Notes: generated from the sequence alone by a model not told the origin. DNA of 64,000 nucleotides from Ypsolopha sequella (GCA_934047225.1 OW204012.1:11222001-11286000); one strand, 5' to 3'; positions 1-9,850 are shown, counted from the stretch's first letter. Made by a program: numbers and translations.

Positions 1-54
1 TAATGTATTGTTTTGATAAAATAGTATATTATTTTTGGATTCTTTTTCTAGGGA

Positions 55-363
55 TATGTTAAAACAGAAACGCGATTGGAGAAATTCGGCTCGATAGAAA
101 TATTTATTGAAATGAGGTCCTTTTCAACACCAATTCTCCTGGTTTGCCGATTTAGAATGACATATAGACTGCAACTATATTTTATTACGTGGGTTTTAAC
201 AGTATCTAGGACCTGGTTAAACGAAATTTTGATAGCAACTTTAGTACATTTTATATTAATAAAAAACCGACTTTTTGCTACTTTTCCACGAATCCGTCCC
301 TCTCGCACTGAGGATTTTTTCGCATATGGAGTAACAGGGACGCTAAAACTTTTACATATCGCC
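55..363 (+). mobile_element. TTAA family 1 MITE, left end decayed
   Basis: The right end reads TATCGCC followed by TTAA at 364-367, as in the complete copies at 44971-45375 and 63295-63709. The inner part (a run ending in ACGAATCCGTCCC, then CGCATATGGAGTAACAGG) matches those copies. The left TIR is not recognisable, so this is a partial copy. It is non-coding; the short ORFs across it are not conserved as protein. Confidence 0.6.
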
Positions 364-379
364 TTAATGTACTTTCATA

Positions 380-646
380 CAAAATATATAGAAGTTGTGA
401 ACTTTAAATTATGGTTGGCTCAACAGGACTGTATCCAGAGCCGTTAAACAGTGGAAAAAAAAAGTACAACATTTATGGTACACAGGAAAGGTTGCAGGTT
501 AGCTAACTTCTCGTAAATAAATTTAAAAAATAATAATAATAAAGCCCTAGGGCAAAATCATCGACTTCTGTTCGGTTTTGATGCATAAAAAGTGGGCCTT
601 TACGAGCACTTACATTGAAAAAGCTTTTAATGTGTTTTGTTTTAAT
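380..646 (-). mobile_element. TTTTTCAATGCA-family repeat, reversed partial copy
   Basis: Shares long stretches with 17046-17425, 25622-25785, 28225-28613, 48852-49265 and 62049-62415: TGCTCGTAAAGGCCCAC, TGCATCAAAACCGAACAG, CCTAGGGC and TTTCCTGTGTACCATA, here in reverse orientation. It ends near 640 in ATTGAAAAA. No coding capacity is visible. Confidence 0.6.
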
Positions 647-702
647 ATAAATAGGTAATTATAGATATGAAAATTTAAATATAAATACTACATATATATT
701 AT

Positions 703-2190
703 ACTAGCTTCTGCCCGCGGCTTCGCCCGCGTGGCCTACAGGAAACAAATTACATTTTTTTCAGAAACAAACATTATAAGTGCTCTCACTCCCTCTGGGA
801 GTCAAGGTGTAGTGCTCGGCCGAAAAACTTGCATGCTCAGACTACGAACGCGCCCTGCTCGGCCTTCGGCCTCGCGGGCGCGTTCTCCGTCCTCACATGC
901 CCGTTTTTCGGCCTCACCAGAGTGCCAAACGGACTCACCGATCAAAGTTTTTCCGAAAGAGTGTCAAAATCCCTATCAGTTGTCAAAAAATTTCAAATTT
1001 GAATACAGCAGCGTAATTGGCGACCCCGAATGCCCCTTGAGTTTTATGCAAATCGGGATACTTTTTTTGGACCTGTCAAAAAACTGTCAAAACTGTTTAA
1101 TTTTTTTTTGGTCATATAGCCCCAGCTTGACCGATCACAATAGTTGAAACCCGAACTCCCTACAATTAGCCTTTCGGGAGATATGGCCGATCAAATGTTT
1201 GGCAAATTTTTTTTTCGACTTTAGATCTTGCCGAGCCCTTTTCTTAGAGTACCATGAACATGGGTCTATAGCATTAGCTGTTTGGGAGATACGGGCCTGT
1301 AAAGTTTTGACACTTTCGGCGGGTAGGTCTCGTCGAAACCTTTTCCTAGACACCCATCAACATGGGTCTAAGTCTAGCCGTTTGGGAGAAACAGGCCGTC
1401 AAAGTATTCACATAAAAAAGAACTTTTTTTGGTACCCCGTGGTCCAACCCCTTCAACCTTCCATTCCAAAAATATTTTGCTGGGATATTGAAAGATATAG
1501 ATAGATTGTGGATATATAGATAGATAGATACCTCAAAAGGAAAAAATGGAACCGTAATAGGATCACTTGTGTGGCTGTCTGTCTGTTCGTCTGTTACAGC
1601 CGATTTGCTCTGGCACACATACTTTCAAGAATTTTCATGTCCACTATATTAAATTTCAAAATCGATGCCATTTTCATAATTAACGTCCCAAAAAACCATA
1701 AAAACGACACCCATATTGATATTTACATATTTCAACATATCAACCCCATCGAACCCCAACAGGGGATGATGGTATTTCACGTCCACTTCGTTGGATTTAG
1801 AAATAGTTGTTGTTTTCGTAATCAGCGACCCGATAAACCATACAAACGATACCCATGTTGATTTTCAGAATTTGTCACCCCATTTCCCCCTTTTAGGGGT
1901 GGAATTCTGAAAAAACCTGAAACACATGTTTACTCATTTATAGATAGGAGTACTCTTGTGAAGTCTCGAATAAAATAGTCTAACTAATCTTGTTTCCCCA
2001 TATAAACTTTGGACCCCCGTTTCACCCCCTTTGAGGGTGAATTTTGAAAAATCCTTTCTTAGTGGATGCCTACACTATATAAGGTATCTATATGCAAAAT
2101 TTCAAGTCTCTAGGACCAGTGGTTTAGGCTGTGCGTTGATATATAAGTCAGTCAGTCAGTCAGTCAGAACTTTGAATTTTATATATACAG
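703..2190 (+). repeat. Long dispersed element, CTAGCTTCTGCCCGCG start to (GTCA)n end
   Basis: It opens with a GC-rich phrase (CTGCCCGCGGCTTCGCCC) in otherwise AT-rich DNA and closes with a GTCA microsatellite (about 2147-2168) and TTATATATACAG. Inside, a phrase containing CCATGAACATGGGTCTA / CATCAACATGGGTCTAAG occurs twice (1251-1272, 1354-1376), each followed by a TTTGGGAGA phrase. A related GC-rich opening occurs at 23295. The superfamily is uncertain: it could be a non-autonomous LINE or another retroposon. No ORF with recognisable domains. Confidence 0.4.
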
Positions 2191-2200
2191 ATTGTCAATT

Positions 2201-2351
2201 AAGCCGATTCTGAAGGCTTTAGTGCTGTCAAACATAAAATTATTCCAAAGTAATTTAGATTCTGTTCCTAACTTTTAAGGACTATTTTGAAATGAAAGAA
2301 ATTTAGTTTTGACAGCACTAAAACTAAAATTAAAGCCTTCAGAATCGGCTT
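2201..2351. mobile_element. AAGCCGATTCTGAAG MITE (TA-flanked), copy 1
   Basis: Terminal inverted repeats AAGCCGATTCTGAAGGC and GCCTTCAGAATCGGCTT flank about 150 bp. Two further copies (24819-24986, 29848-30008) share the TIRs and an internal AAGGACTATTTTG phrase. TA at both ends suggests a Tc1/mariner-type mover. Non-coding. Confidence 0.75.
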
Positions 2352-2649
2352 TAATGTCTATTTATTTTAATTAAGATACTCAACTGATGCCGGGTCCAGG
2401 TCGGACCCGAAATATATCTTGAGATAACAGTATTTGTTTTTAAATTATGATATCTATCATTAACTATTTATTTACTTTAGATACTTCAAATTTACCCTTG
2501 GAAATCGAGCGTGTGCCATGCTTGTGATTTATTAATGATAGATTATGCTCTTGATTACTTATCTCTTTTGTTGAGTGTACAAACGTACTCACTTCTTTTG
2601 TTTTATTGTCAATAAAACACATTCTTGGTAACTGTTCCACTTTTATATG

Positions 2650-2700
2650 TATATTATACTACCGACCGGTTTCGTTATAGTAACATCGTCAGGCTATTGG
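2650..2700 (-). ncRNA. Hammerhead ribozyme-like motif (left arm)
   Basis: On the minus strand: stem I strand CCAATAGC (2700-2693), core CTGACGA (2692-2686), a spacer T, stem II GTTA/TAAC with loop CTA, then GAAA, and self-complementary stem III ACCGGT ending in the cleavage triplet GTC (to 2664). The core fits CUGANGA and GAAA. Stem I is damaged: the strand after the cleavage site, GGTAGTA, pairs only in part. Probably an inactive relic. Stem III can pair fully only between two molecules. Confidence 0.5.
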
Positions 2701-2847
2701 ATACGAATCATGAGATGGAATATGTTTTTGTCTTTGTTTACATGTGTGATGATTAGCATATGTTTTTCGTCTTTGTTTACATTTGTGATGATTAGCATCA
2801 CAAATGTAAACAAAGACGAAAAACATACTCCATCTCATGATTCGTAC

Positions 2848-2893
2848 CCAATAGCCTGACGATGTCATTATAACGAAACCGGTCACTAGTGTG
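2848..2893 (+). ncRNA. Hammerhead ribozyme-like motif (right arm)
   Basis: Mirror partner of 2650-2700. Core CTGACGA at 2856-2862, GAAA at 2875-2878, then ACCGGTC to 2884. Stem I CAATAGC against ACTAGTG pairs at positions 2-4 and 6-7. Stem II is weakened (GTCA/TAAC). The substitutions in the two arms differ, and together they imply an ancestral stem I close to CAATAGC/GCTAxTG. Confidence 0.5.
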
Positions 2894-3048
2894 ATATACA
2901 TATAAAAGTGGAACAGTTACCAAGAATGTGTTTTATTGACAAGATGTTTCAAATGTTCCACCAAGAACCAACAACGACAAGTATCAACTTCTTTTGTTGA
3001 CTGTACAAACGTAATGACTTCTTCTGTTGACTGTACAAACATACTCAC

Positions 3049-3188
3049 TTCTTGATCATGACGGACATGGTCCAACGCTCGAGGAGCAGCCCGCGACGCT
3101 CTTGGTTAGGAGACTTGTCGAAGGAGCCCTCTCCTTCGATCTTAGATAACTTGGCGTAGCATTCTGGACAGTCGGGGGCTAAAAGGAC
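3049..3188 (-). CDS. atos: atos homolog, third coding exon in window
   Basis: Minus-strand exon of 140 bp, bounded by TTCCAG/GTCC (acceptor, 3189-3190 = ct on plus) and GAA/GTGAGTAT (donor at 3047-3048). It is read in the frame set by the upstream exon and encodes about 46 residues. These include a CPECYAKL segment, a polar linker and LLLERWTMSV. The LLLERW signature, and the preceding pattern of Leu-Trp, short linker, acidic-hydrophobic and 'LLxPDC', match my recollection of the N-terminal part of the Atos (FAM214) family. These are nuclear proteins; Drosophila atossa is needed for macrophage tissue invasion. The exon ends in phase 2, so at least one further exon must lie below position 1; none is visible in 1-3048. 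Exon borders are confident; the family call rests on remembered motifs. Confidence 0.8.
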
Positions 3189-3354
3189 CTGGAACAAGGA
3201 GGGTTCAATTAGTATATCTATTATATAGAATAGAAAAGCTAGAAAGGGACAACATTTATAGGAGAGGGTGTGATGGCGCTCTACACACCTTATAATTTAA
3301 TATTATACTTTTCTCCCACCAATACCGGTTTACTTGGTGCAAAAAACACGAAAG

Positions 3355-3920
3355 AATGAGGGATTTTCTTTTCTTTTTTTTTTTACTCTTCCCTAGTTGC
3401 TGGATAGATGGCGCTGAACTTAGTAAGTTACTGCAAGGAACGGAACGTCACATAATTTTTTGCTTATTTCACTTGGATGTCATTTTGAGATCGTAAAACG
3501 TACATAAAAAAGTAATTAATGTCATTGTCACATCACATCACAATGACATTTTTAAAATAAATAAATAATAAAAACAAGGAAAACGAAAAAAAAATTTTGC
3601 AGTCTTTTTATGAGTTTTCTACGCCAGAAAGAAAATTTGTGTAAAAATGAAGCCATACATCTTTTTCCTAAAGATGAAAGTCGTAAAGCGCAATGAGTAC
3701 AAGCCATCGTACATTTTAAACCTGGACGGACCATAACACATAATTATGCTCAGCACACATGTCAGTCAAACAACGAGCGTATGTGACGTGACGTGACGCA
3801 ATGTTTTTTTTTCCAATCGTTTTGGCTTTGGCACCTAGTAACGTAGTAAGTTCAACGCCATCTACAGAGTTCTTGGAAACTATGTTTTTTTTTTAATACT
3901 CAAAAAGAAAACCTCTCATT
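3355..3920. mobile_element. AATGAGrG MITE, copy 1 (566 bp)
   Basis: Begins AATGAGGGATTTTCTTTT and ends AAAGAAAACCTCTCATT. A second copy at 27389-28008 lies in the opposite orientation. Both contain a TCATTGTCACATCACATC-type palindromic segment and a short ORF beginning MVRPGLKCTMAC. The ORF similarity follows from the DNA repeat and is not evidence of a protein. Lies inside an atos intron. Confidence 0.7.
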
Positions 3921-4486
3921 GTGTCGATTCGTTGTAATGTAACACGACTTAACTTATTTGACAGGACTGTCTTTGTCTTTTCGATACAGAAAGAAAAAGA
4001 CAACGCTTAAGAGGCTATGCGAATTTTATTTTTGTCACTGTCACTCCAAGCGAAAAATCGCGCAGTGCGAGAGGGGCGGATTCAGGGCAAAAGGGAAAGA
4101 AGTTGGTTTTACAGTTTTATTAAAAAAACTAAAATAGCTAGCAAAATTTCAAATATTAAATCTCTAGATATTATTGAAACACACCTAATAAAATATGTTT
4201 GAGTTCTGTATGTTATGGTTCCTATTCGTCAAACGAGGAGAAAAAGTGTGTTTGAAGACCTCATTTCGACAATTATTTCTATCGAGGAAAATTTATCCAA
4301 ACGTGTTTTCCAATTTCAAAACCCGAGATCAATTATAGTCAAAATGCATATACTAGAAATTTATTAAAATTTTCCGTGTATTTCCTGAAATACACAGAAA
4401 AGAAACAGCCGTATTGTTTCGCATATCGCCTTAAATAAAGTTTAGTCCTGTCAGATAAGTTAAAACGTGTTACATCGAATCGACAC
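3921..4486. mobile_element. GTGTCGATTCG MITE, split by a TTAA MITE
   Basis: Ends GTGTCGATTCG and CGAATCGACAC. Uninterrupted copies are 46797-46942 and 20850-21008. The body (GACAGGACT, TCTTTGTCTTTTCGATAC, GAAAGAAAAAGACA) is the same, but at the internal TTAA this copy has received the element 4011-4430. Confidence 0.75.
4011..4430. mobile_element. TTAA family 1 MITE, complete copy with verified target duplication
   Basis: Flanked by TTAA at 4007-4010 and 4431-4434. Ends GAGGCTATGCG and CGCATATCGCC. The empty site is preserved in paralogous host copies at 20850-21008 and 46797-46942 (TTATTTTAAGCG), so TTAA was the target and was duplicated. Closest relatives: 13043-13457 and 50926-51341. Confidence 0.85.
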
Positions 4487-4799
4487 AAAGGTCTAGTATT
4501 TCGTTGTCACTTCCTTCCTGCCACCTTGAATAACAATATAACACTAATCGAAAACAAGGTAGCTTATACGATTTCGCTATCAAAAGCAATTTATTCAGAG
4601 GATGTTTGTTTATATCTTAACTTATGTACATACATAACGGTTGTAAACAACCTGCTACTTTTAAATTAAACCACACATTCTACTGATCATACTGAACCGC
4701 TCTTCCCAACAAACATATCCGCGCAAACCATTAGTTTAGGAAAAAACTACCTTGTACCACTACTTTTAAGTACCATTTTATTGGCGTGATAAATATGTA

Positions 4800-5092
4800 T
4801 CATCATCCATCCATCCATCAGCCTAGTTCGTCCACTGCTAGACATTAGCCTTTCCAGGCCGCCACTCCCGGCGGTCATCCTGGAAGAATTGCCCATACTC
4901 ACACACGCTGGGCAGGCGGGTTGGTGAGCGCGGTGCCGGAACCCTCGCACCAGTGACGCCGCTGCCCATCACCAGTCTGTTCCATATAAGGCCCGGCTAT
5001 TAGGGATGGATATACCGCCATCCATCGGTCCCATGCATGGTGGGCCTCCTGGTTTTTTGCCTGTGAGCTGTCCTCTTACTCTCTCCTCTTAA
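4800..5092 (+). repeat. Family A repeat (CGTCCACTGCTGG), copy 1
   Basis: Starts after a CATC microsatellite with CAGCCTAGTTCGTCCACTG and runs to TGAGCTGTCCTCTTACTCTC. Other copies: 15738-16095, 23406-23880 (interrupted), 54884-55252 and 50430-50560 (reversed), 62482-62775. GC-rich compared with its surroundings. The ORFs across it are repeat shadows. Superfamily not determined. Confidence 0.7.
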
Positions 5093-5204
5093 ATATGTAT
5101 ACCCATGCCAAATTACAGCTTTCTAGTACCAATAGTCTCTAATCTAAGCCGCGGACAGACAGACAGAGGTACAAGGGTTCCTTGGTGTTGACTACGACAC
5201 CCTA

Positions 5205-5510
5205 AAAAGAATTGGTGACGCTAGTGGCACAGCGATGTCACGTAACATAAAAATAATTCCCACTTCGATAAATAGATGGCGCTGAAATATTCACTGTTAG
5301 TGTTGCCAACTTAGCGCCATCTAGTTTTTTTTAGCAAAGCTATTACAGCCACATGTTTACTTGGTAGCCACGAGAGTTTACTTGCAGCCAATTAAACTAA
5401 TTATGCTTATTTGCAACACTTGGCGATACCTAGTGTTGTAAGGGCGCGTAAAAAATTTGCTACGCCTTGATGTATGGGAGTTGTCGGTCTAGACGTAGCC
5501 TATATGGTTA
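5205..5510 (+). mobile_element. Family D MITE (TACGTAGTAA ends), left-truncated copy
   Basis: Matches 8513-8950 and 43449-43880 from TTGGTGACGCTAGTGGCA through the paired AGATGGCGC / GCGCCATCT boxes to TGATGTATGGGAGTTGTC, but lacks the left TIR. Non-coding; intronic in atos. Confidence 0.65.
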
Positions 5511-6066
5511 TGGTTCTCACTAAAACGACGATCCACATCGTGGCTTGGATCCATCTTATAGATCAAGATGTACTTAATCTAATTATCAATACCCCATTTG
5601 CTTTTTACGTCAGGGATGGCAACCTTTTCTGTAAGGGTACCCATCCCATCATCTACCGGCTAACTCCATCTTTTTGGGTATAGGCCCTCTCTTCACACAT
5701 TTCGAAGAACCAATCTCATTTCCTCTGAGGGCTAGTGGTTGCTGGCGACCTTAGAAATGACATCTGACCGTTTGGTCTTAGAATCGACGTTTCCTTAGTG
5801 AATTGCCTTAGTCCATCTTTTGTCCTTAGAGCAGAGTTCAATGTTTTTGTCTGGCAAATTTGCAAGAGATAAAAAAAAAAGAAGTACATCCGTAACACGA
5901 TATCCAGTAACCTGGACGGCGATTCTACCAAGTGCGAAAAAACTTTCTACGGCAGATTTAGAATGATTTTACAAGGGATTTCCTACGGAAATTATTGAAT
6001 TTTCTGCTTTTGCAATTTTTGGGCACGCGCCAGAATCGCTGTCCTGACCGGTGATTTTCAGCTCAC
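5511..6066. other. atos intron, no assignable element
   Basis: No repeat family or coding pattern that I can support. It holds short ORFs only and contains the donor side of the 6067-6174 exon (GTGAGC at its end on the minus strand). Confidence 0.4.
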
Positions 6067-6174
6067 CTCAATACATATCGGTATCTGCTCGTTCCATAGT
6101 GCCTGGACGTGCGTGTCGAGTTGCGCCTCCACTGCTGGCCGCGGCTCCGCATTTGATCTTGGCTGAGTTACCAC
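6067..6174 (-). CDS. atos: atos homolog, second coding exon in window
   Basis: Minus-strand exon of 108 bp (36 codons, phase 0 at both ends). The acceptor is TGATTCCAG/GTGG and the donor GAG/GTGAGCTG. It joins in frame to the exon at 7718-7903 upstream and 3049-3188 downstream. The peptide includes RSNAEPRPAVEAQLDTHV and then ALWNEQIPICIE. The block 'LWxxxIPIxIE' followed by 'LLxPDC' in the next exon is the part I match to the conserved N-terminal segment of ATOSA/atossa. The introns on either side (3189-6066 and 6175-7717) are inflated by MITEs. Confidence 0.82.
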
Positions 6175-6390
6175 CTGGAATCAGGGTAAAAACAAATCAA
6201 TATCATCAAACACGCATGAATCGCCAAAGAGGTGACACAGCAAAGTCTTCGGATTCATCAATTAGCTCTTGGACCTCTTACTTGTCACATCATTCTCCGC
6301 AGTAGACAGAGAAACCTTGGGGACATCGCTTTACTAACAGGCTATTGATATGCATGCACACCTTGGTTCTCGGAGCCTTTATCTCTTGAT

Positions 6391-6622
6391 AATGAGCGTT
6401 TTTCTCGTTGTTTTTTTTTTCTTAGTTCTTAGCTATCCTCTAGATGTCACTGTCCATGTCACCATAGATAAAATATGTTTCGTAGCAATCAATGTAAAGT
6501 GGTTATAAGTTTGTTTAGAATCTGTGCAAATTGTGTCCTTGATTCTGTTGCTAAAGTATACGCCAGTGCCATCTAGAAATCTTTATTTAACACTAAATTT
6601 GACACAAGGAAAAGCGCTCATT
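6391..6622. mobile_element. AATGAGCGTTTTTC MITE, copy 1
   Basis: Ends AATGAGCGTTTTTCTCG and AAAAGCGCTCATT. A second copy is at 46557-46750, with a shared TCACCATAGATAAAAT segment and TAAATTTGACA near the right end. Non-coding. Confidence 0.65.
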
Positions 6623-6664
6623 GCTCTTCGTTTGTTCCATCAAACTAGTCCTGGCTCAGCCATA

Positions 6665-7065
6665 GGGATGTTTGATATACATCGATGCATCGAATTCATT
6701 CGATGTTTTGAAAATCTATTTAAGTACTCGATGCATCGTTTTTTTTTTTCAATAAAACATCGAATAAATGATAACCAGGTATTTTGGTCGCTTTTAAACA
6801 AAAACGTGCTCGGTTTGTCTGATCAACTTAGGTACAAAATTTCGATATCACATTTTTTCCTGCTTTTAAACCGATTTTCAAATTCAATTGTATTAAACTT
6901 AATAAAGAATTTTGCCCACAAGGCCTTAATTTCATATTTTTATAAACTACACAAAAGTACTCGATTTAGAGAAATCGATGTTTCTAACCGATACATCGGA
7001 AAACATCGATGCACAGTCTCGATGTATTGCATCGAATAAAAACATCGATGTATTTTCCAAATGGA
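6665..7065. repeat. ATCGATG-rich repeat, hAT-like ends
   Basis: Dense CATCGATG / ATGCATCGA words cluster at both ends (6680-6745 and 6975-7050) in inverted order, around AT-rich DNA. The left border reads ATAGGGATG, like the hAT-type element at 25890-26582. No clear target duplication. The 171-codon ORF across it has no recognisable domain and is probably chance. Confidence 0.45.
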
Positions 7066-7717
7066 CATCAGCCATTCTGATTTCTCGAGTGGAGAACACG
7101 CCTAGGAAAACCTGCAGCCAGCTGAGCCAGTAGCCTTAAAAAGGTTGCAAGGTGTTGGCTGGGAGAGAATGTCCAAGGCAACGGACTGCTAAAAGCCTAC
7201 TAATGAAACGTGCTTATACCCAACTCATGCTTGTCTCAAAGAAAGAACCCTACGCAGGGTAGGAACACTGTAAGTTTTTGAACGGGTTTCGTCGTGTAGC
7301 GACACTCCAAACGCCATTTATGTCTTGTATATGTTTTGTCTCTCATTTTGACCTGCCAAAAAGAACCTTGCTAACCCTGCACAGAGTTGATGTTGAACAA
7401 AAGTCGACACAAGTGTAGCGACACTGCCATTTTTGAACAGTCGGTGTTGCGACGCGAGTTGATTTTTGAACGGGTTAGTGTTGCAACCCGGGTAGGAAAC
7501 CCAACCCACTGTGAGTTTATTAAAAGCTATCTGGGACATAGACAGAGGCAACGTCTACTACGACCCTGGCACAAATTTTTTACTCCTTCCAAGTGTCATA
7601 ATAGCTCTTCAATTCAGAGTGCACTAGGCCCAGTATGTCACCAATCCAATGATAATAAGACCCTTCTCTGGCACACAAAAGTACCAGGCCCCCATAACCA
7701 AGAGCAAGTAAAATCAC
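7066..7717. other. atos intron remnant; weak LINE scrap
   Basis: Mostly unassigned. The phrase GTGTAGCGACACT occurs twice (7295-7308, 7412-7425). From about 7545 to 7670 the minus strand weakly resembles the LINE C-terminal fragment seen at 9695-9850 (CTACTACGACCCTGGCAC, CAGTATGTCACCAAT). Confidence 0.35.
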
Positions 7718-7903
7718 CTGCTGGCTGGTTGACGGCTGGCTTTTAGCGGCTAGCAGCTTGGCCTTCAGCAGGCGGGGGTCTGCGGGCGCGCGAGGGGTCT
7801 TGGCCGGGCTGCGGCTGCGAGCTCTGATGATGAGGCGGCCCAGCTGCTGCAGCAGGGAGGGGCCCGTCGCCGGCGGGGCCGGGACGGTCTCGCAGCTGTG
7901 CAT
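7718..7903 (-). CDS. atos: atos homolog, first coding exon (probable start)
   Basis: Minus-strand exon of 186 bp (62 codons). The donor CAG/GTGATTTT is at 7717-7716. The ATG at 7903-7901 follows an acceptor (CGTTCTCAG) directly, so either translation starts here after a 5' UTR intron or the ATG is an internal Met of a longer exon chain. The peptide starts MHSCETVPAPPATGP and continues with a Leu-rich LLQQLGRLIIRAR segment and a basic, Pro/Ser/Ala-rich tail (KTPRAPADPRLLKAKLLAAK). In the family this zone precedes the conserved 'LW...LLLERW' block. GC is far higher than in the surroundings, which supports selection on coding sequence. I chose this start because no upstream in-frame exon is visible within the window. 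Confidence 0.75.
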
Positions 7904-8189
7904 CTGAGAACGGTGATGGTTCAAGTTAGGAATAGACTTATGGCGTCATAGATCCATCGTAACGAGAGAGATAAACATATCTGATAAAGTGTGTGTGAAT
8001 CAAGAAGAGATTGGACATCGCTGTTTTTAATGAATCCTCTGACACAACAAACCTATTAAGTGATTTTGAACTCAAGTACATTGTCAGAAAGTCTACATTA
8101 GAATGCTCGCTTCTGAATCTGAATCTTAGTGAATCTGCGCGTCTTTTTTGGAATTTCTGAAAAAGTAATGAGAAATAAATAAAAATGGT
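7904..8189 (-). other. Sequence just upstream of the first atos coding exon
   Basis: Begins with the splice acceptor of the exon (polypyrimidine CCGTTCTCAG on minus). No promoter element, repeat or coding pattern I can support. Confidence 0.35.
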
Positions 8190-8511
8190 TTATAAATGTC
8201 TTTGGTGGCGGGACGTGGGGACGAGCCTTGTCTGCTGGGGTGGATAAAGATTAGAGGAAGTTTTCCTGTACTTGTTTACAGAGGGGCTCGTCCCATAGCG
8301 TGGGTGAGGATGGGGTAATGGGGTAATTTTAATTATGGCACGCTGTTGTCCAAACGTTCCTAGCCTCGTCCAAGCCCGAGACCTCAACACCGCCAAGTGA
8401 CGGGCTTATTATTCTACCGAAGAGGTCTCGTGTGCTTTGGATTGAAGATAAAAACGCGGGAAGAGCTTCACTAGAAATTTTTCGAATTCCCAAACCACCC
8501 AACCGTATTGG
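8190..8511 (-). pseudogene. Non-LTR retrotransposon (LINE) RT C-terminal fragment
   Basis: The minus strand reads PIRLGGLGIRKISSEALPAF near 8511, then SLGGVEVSGLDEARNVWTTA. After a frameshift, an alternative frame gives WDEPLCKQVQENF and STPADKAR. The 'GGLGIR...LPAFLSS' pattern is characteristic of the domain behind the RT of lepidopteran LINEs. Both flanks are missing and frames are broken, so it is dead. Confidence 0.65.
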
Positions 8512-8512
8512 C

Positions 8513-8950
8513 ATAGACTAAGTATTACTACGTAAAGACTAGCAGTTCCCAAACATCAGTTTGTAGCCACAGAAAAGGTGTAAAATTCTAACGAAATCTA
8601 GATGGCGTTGCTAAATTCTCTAACGAACACGATGCTAAAAAAGATCGGTTGGAGACGCTAGTGGCACAGCGATGTCACGTAACATGAAAATAATTCCCAC
8701 TTCGATAATAGATGGCGCCAAAATATTCACTGTTAGTGTTGCCAGCTTAGCGCCATCTAGTTTTTCTAAGCAAAACTATTACAGCTACATGTTTACTTGG
8801 TAACCATGAGTTTACTTGCAGCCAATTAAACAAATTATGCTTATTTGCAACACTTGGCAACACCTAGTGTCGTAAGGGCGCGTAAAAAATTTGCTAAGGC
8901 TTGATGTATGGGAGTTATCTGTCAATACGTAGTAAATACTTAGCCTATGG
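8513..8950 (+). mobile_element. Family D MITE, complete copy
   Basis: TIRs: CATAGACTAAGTATTACTACGTA on the left (8513-8535) and TACGTAGTAAATACTTAGCC near the right end. Inside are two AGATGGCG boxes and one inverted GCGCCATCT box. Copies: 43449-43880 (complete) and 5205-5510 (partial). Non-coding. Confidence 0.75.
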
Positions 8951-9694
8951 TATGGTGGCGTGGTTCCAACTCCGTTCATCGAGGGGACAATTTAGAATTT
9001 AGATCATGGTTTTTTGAATTAACTTGTCAAGCGTATCTAAGAAGCTTTGTTGGTTTCAAAGGGGCGTATAACGTAAACGTAGGTAAATTTGGGTACAAAG
9101 AGACAAAACCGAATGATGAAAAGGGCCGTATGGGGGGTTATTTCGGCAACTGGACGACATTTCAGATTTGGGTGTTTGTTCTGAGGTGTATTTTGGAATG
9201 TCATGGTCTAATAAAGGTGCGCCAAGGAGACGAAGCGACTCGTTTGTGAGTATTTTGACATTCGGAGCAAAATTATTATAACTTTGATTTTTTTGTACTT
9301 TTCTTTGAAACTCACAATCACGAACGTAAAAAAAAGGCGGACGGAGTCTCAGCTAAGTTACTATTGAAGCATAGCAATGGCGGCGGTTTGTAAGTGTGTG
9401 AGTGGAATACGAAGCTTGAAAATCTATAAAGAAAACGTAAAATTTTACTATTTCCATCTCACATAACGACTACCCGACCGAAAGAGCTCGAATTGCATGT
9501 CAGTGCGAAATTAGGTCAAATCTGGGTCACCAGCCCTTTGTCAGATCCCAAAAATGGGTCACACAGATTCTAGGGGGCAATATGACGTCACTAGATAAGT
9601 ACATATAGACGTGATATTTTGAATGTTGACAAAATCTGTTATTGCAAGACCAATACCAAGACCATTGCAATTACATACGTATAAGACATACATA
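8951..9694. other. Unassigned block with one 100-codon ORF
   Basis: A plus-strand ORF (8947-9249, MVWWRGSNSVHRGDNLEF...) ends next to a donor-like GTGAGTAT at 9247. No domain is recognised and I do not call it a gene. A segment around 9325-9410 (GGCGGACGGAGTCTC, AGCATAGCAATGGCGGCGG) recurs inverted at 40305-40400, so part of the block is repetitive. Confidence 0.35.
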
Positions 9695-9850
9695 CATACA
9701 TACAAAGATAAACTCACGCCTTTCTCCCAGAGGGGTTTTCATCTACTACGATCCCGACACACTTCTTTCGCTTCTTCCACATTCATCAATCTAGTCTTAC
9801 AAGCTCTTCTATTCCGCGTACTTTTGACATTGACCTTTCAGTATGTCACC
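9695..9850 (-). pseudogene. LINE C-terminal fragment
   Basis: On the minus strand this matches the 3' coding part of the LINE seen at 42510-42850 (phrases GAATAGAAGAGCTTG, GACTAGATTGATGAATGTGG and GTGTCGGGATCGTAG). Short and frame-broken. It starts beside a CATA microsatellite at about 9688-9702. Confidence 0.55.

Larger units (their letters stand above)
2616..2942. mobile_element. Palindromic element with hammerhead-like arms
   Basis: An almost perfect inverted repeat: TTGTCAATAAAACACATT on the left returns as AATGTGTTTTATTGACAA on the right, and the arms pair for about 150 bp around a centre near 2790. Each arm carries an ACCGGTTTCG / CGAAACCGGT module that folds as a hammerhead (see 2650-2700 and 2848-2893). 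Two short ORFs are shadows of the palindrome. Confidence 0.75.

Noticed and set aside
700..900. CpG island / promoter
   Set aside because: The GC-rich phrase belongs to a dispersed retroposon start and recurs at 23295. No gene lies next to it.
6524..7039. 171-codon plus-strand ORF
   Set aside because: It spans an ATCGAT-rich inverted repeat, has no recognisable domain, and its composition follows the AT-rich DNA.
8947..9249. 100-codon ORF followed by a donor-like GTGAGTAT
   Set aside because: No family, no acceptor upstream that I can support, and part of the neighbourhood is repetitive.
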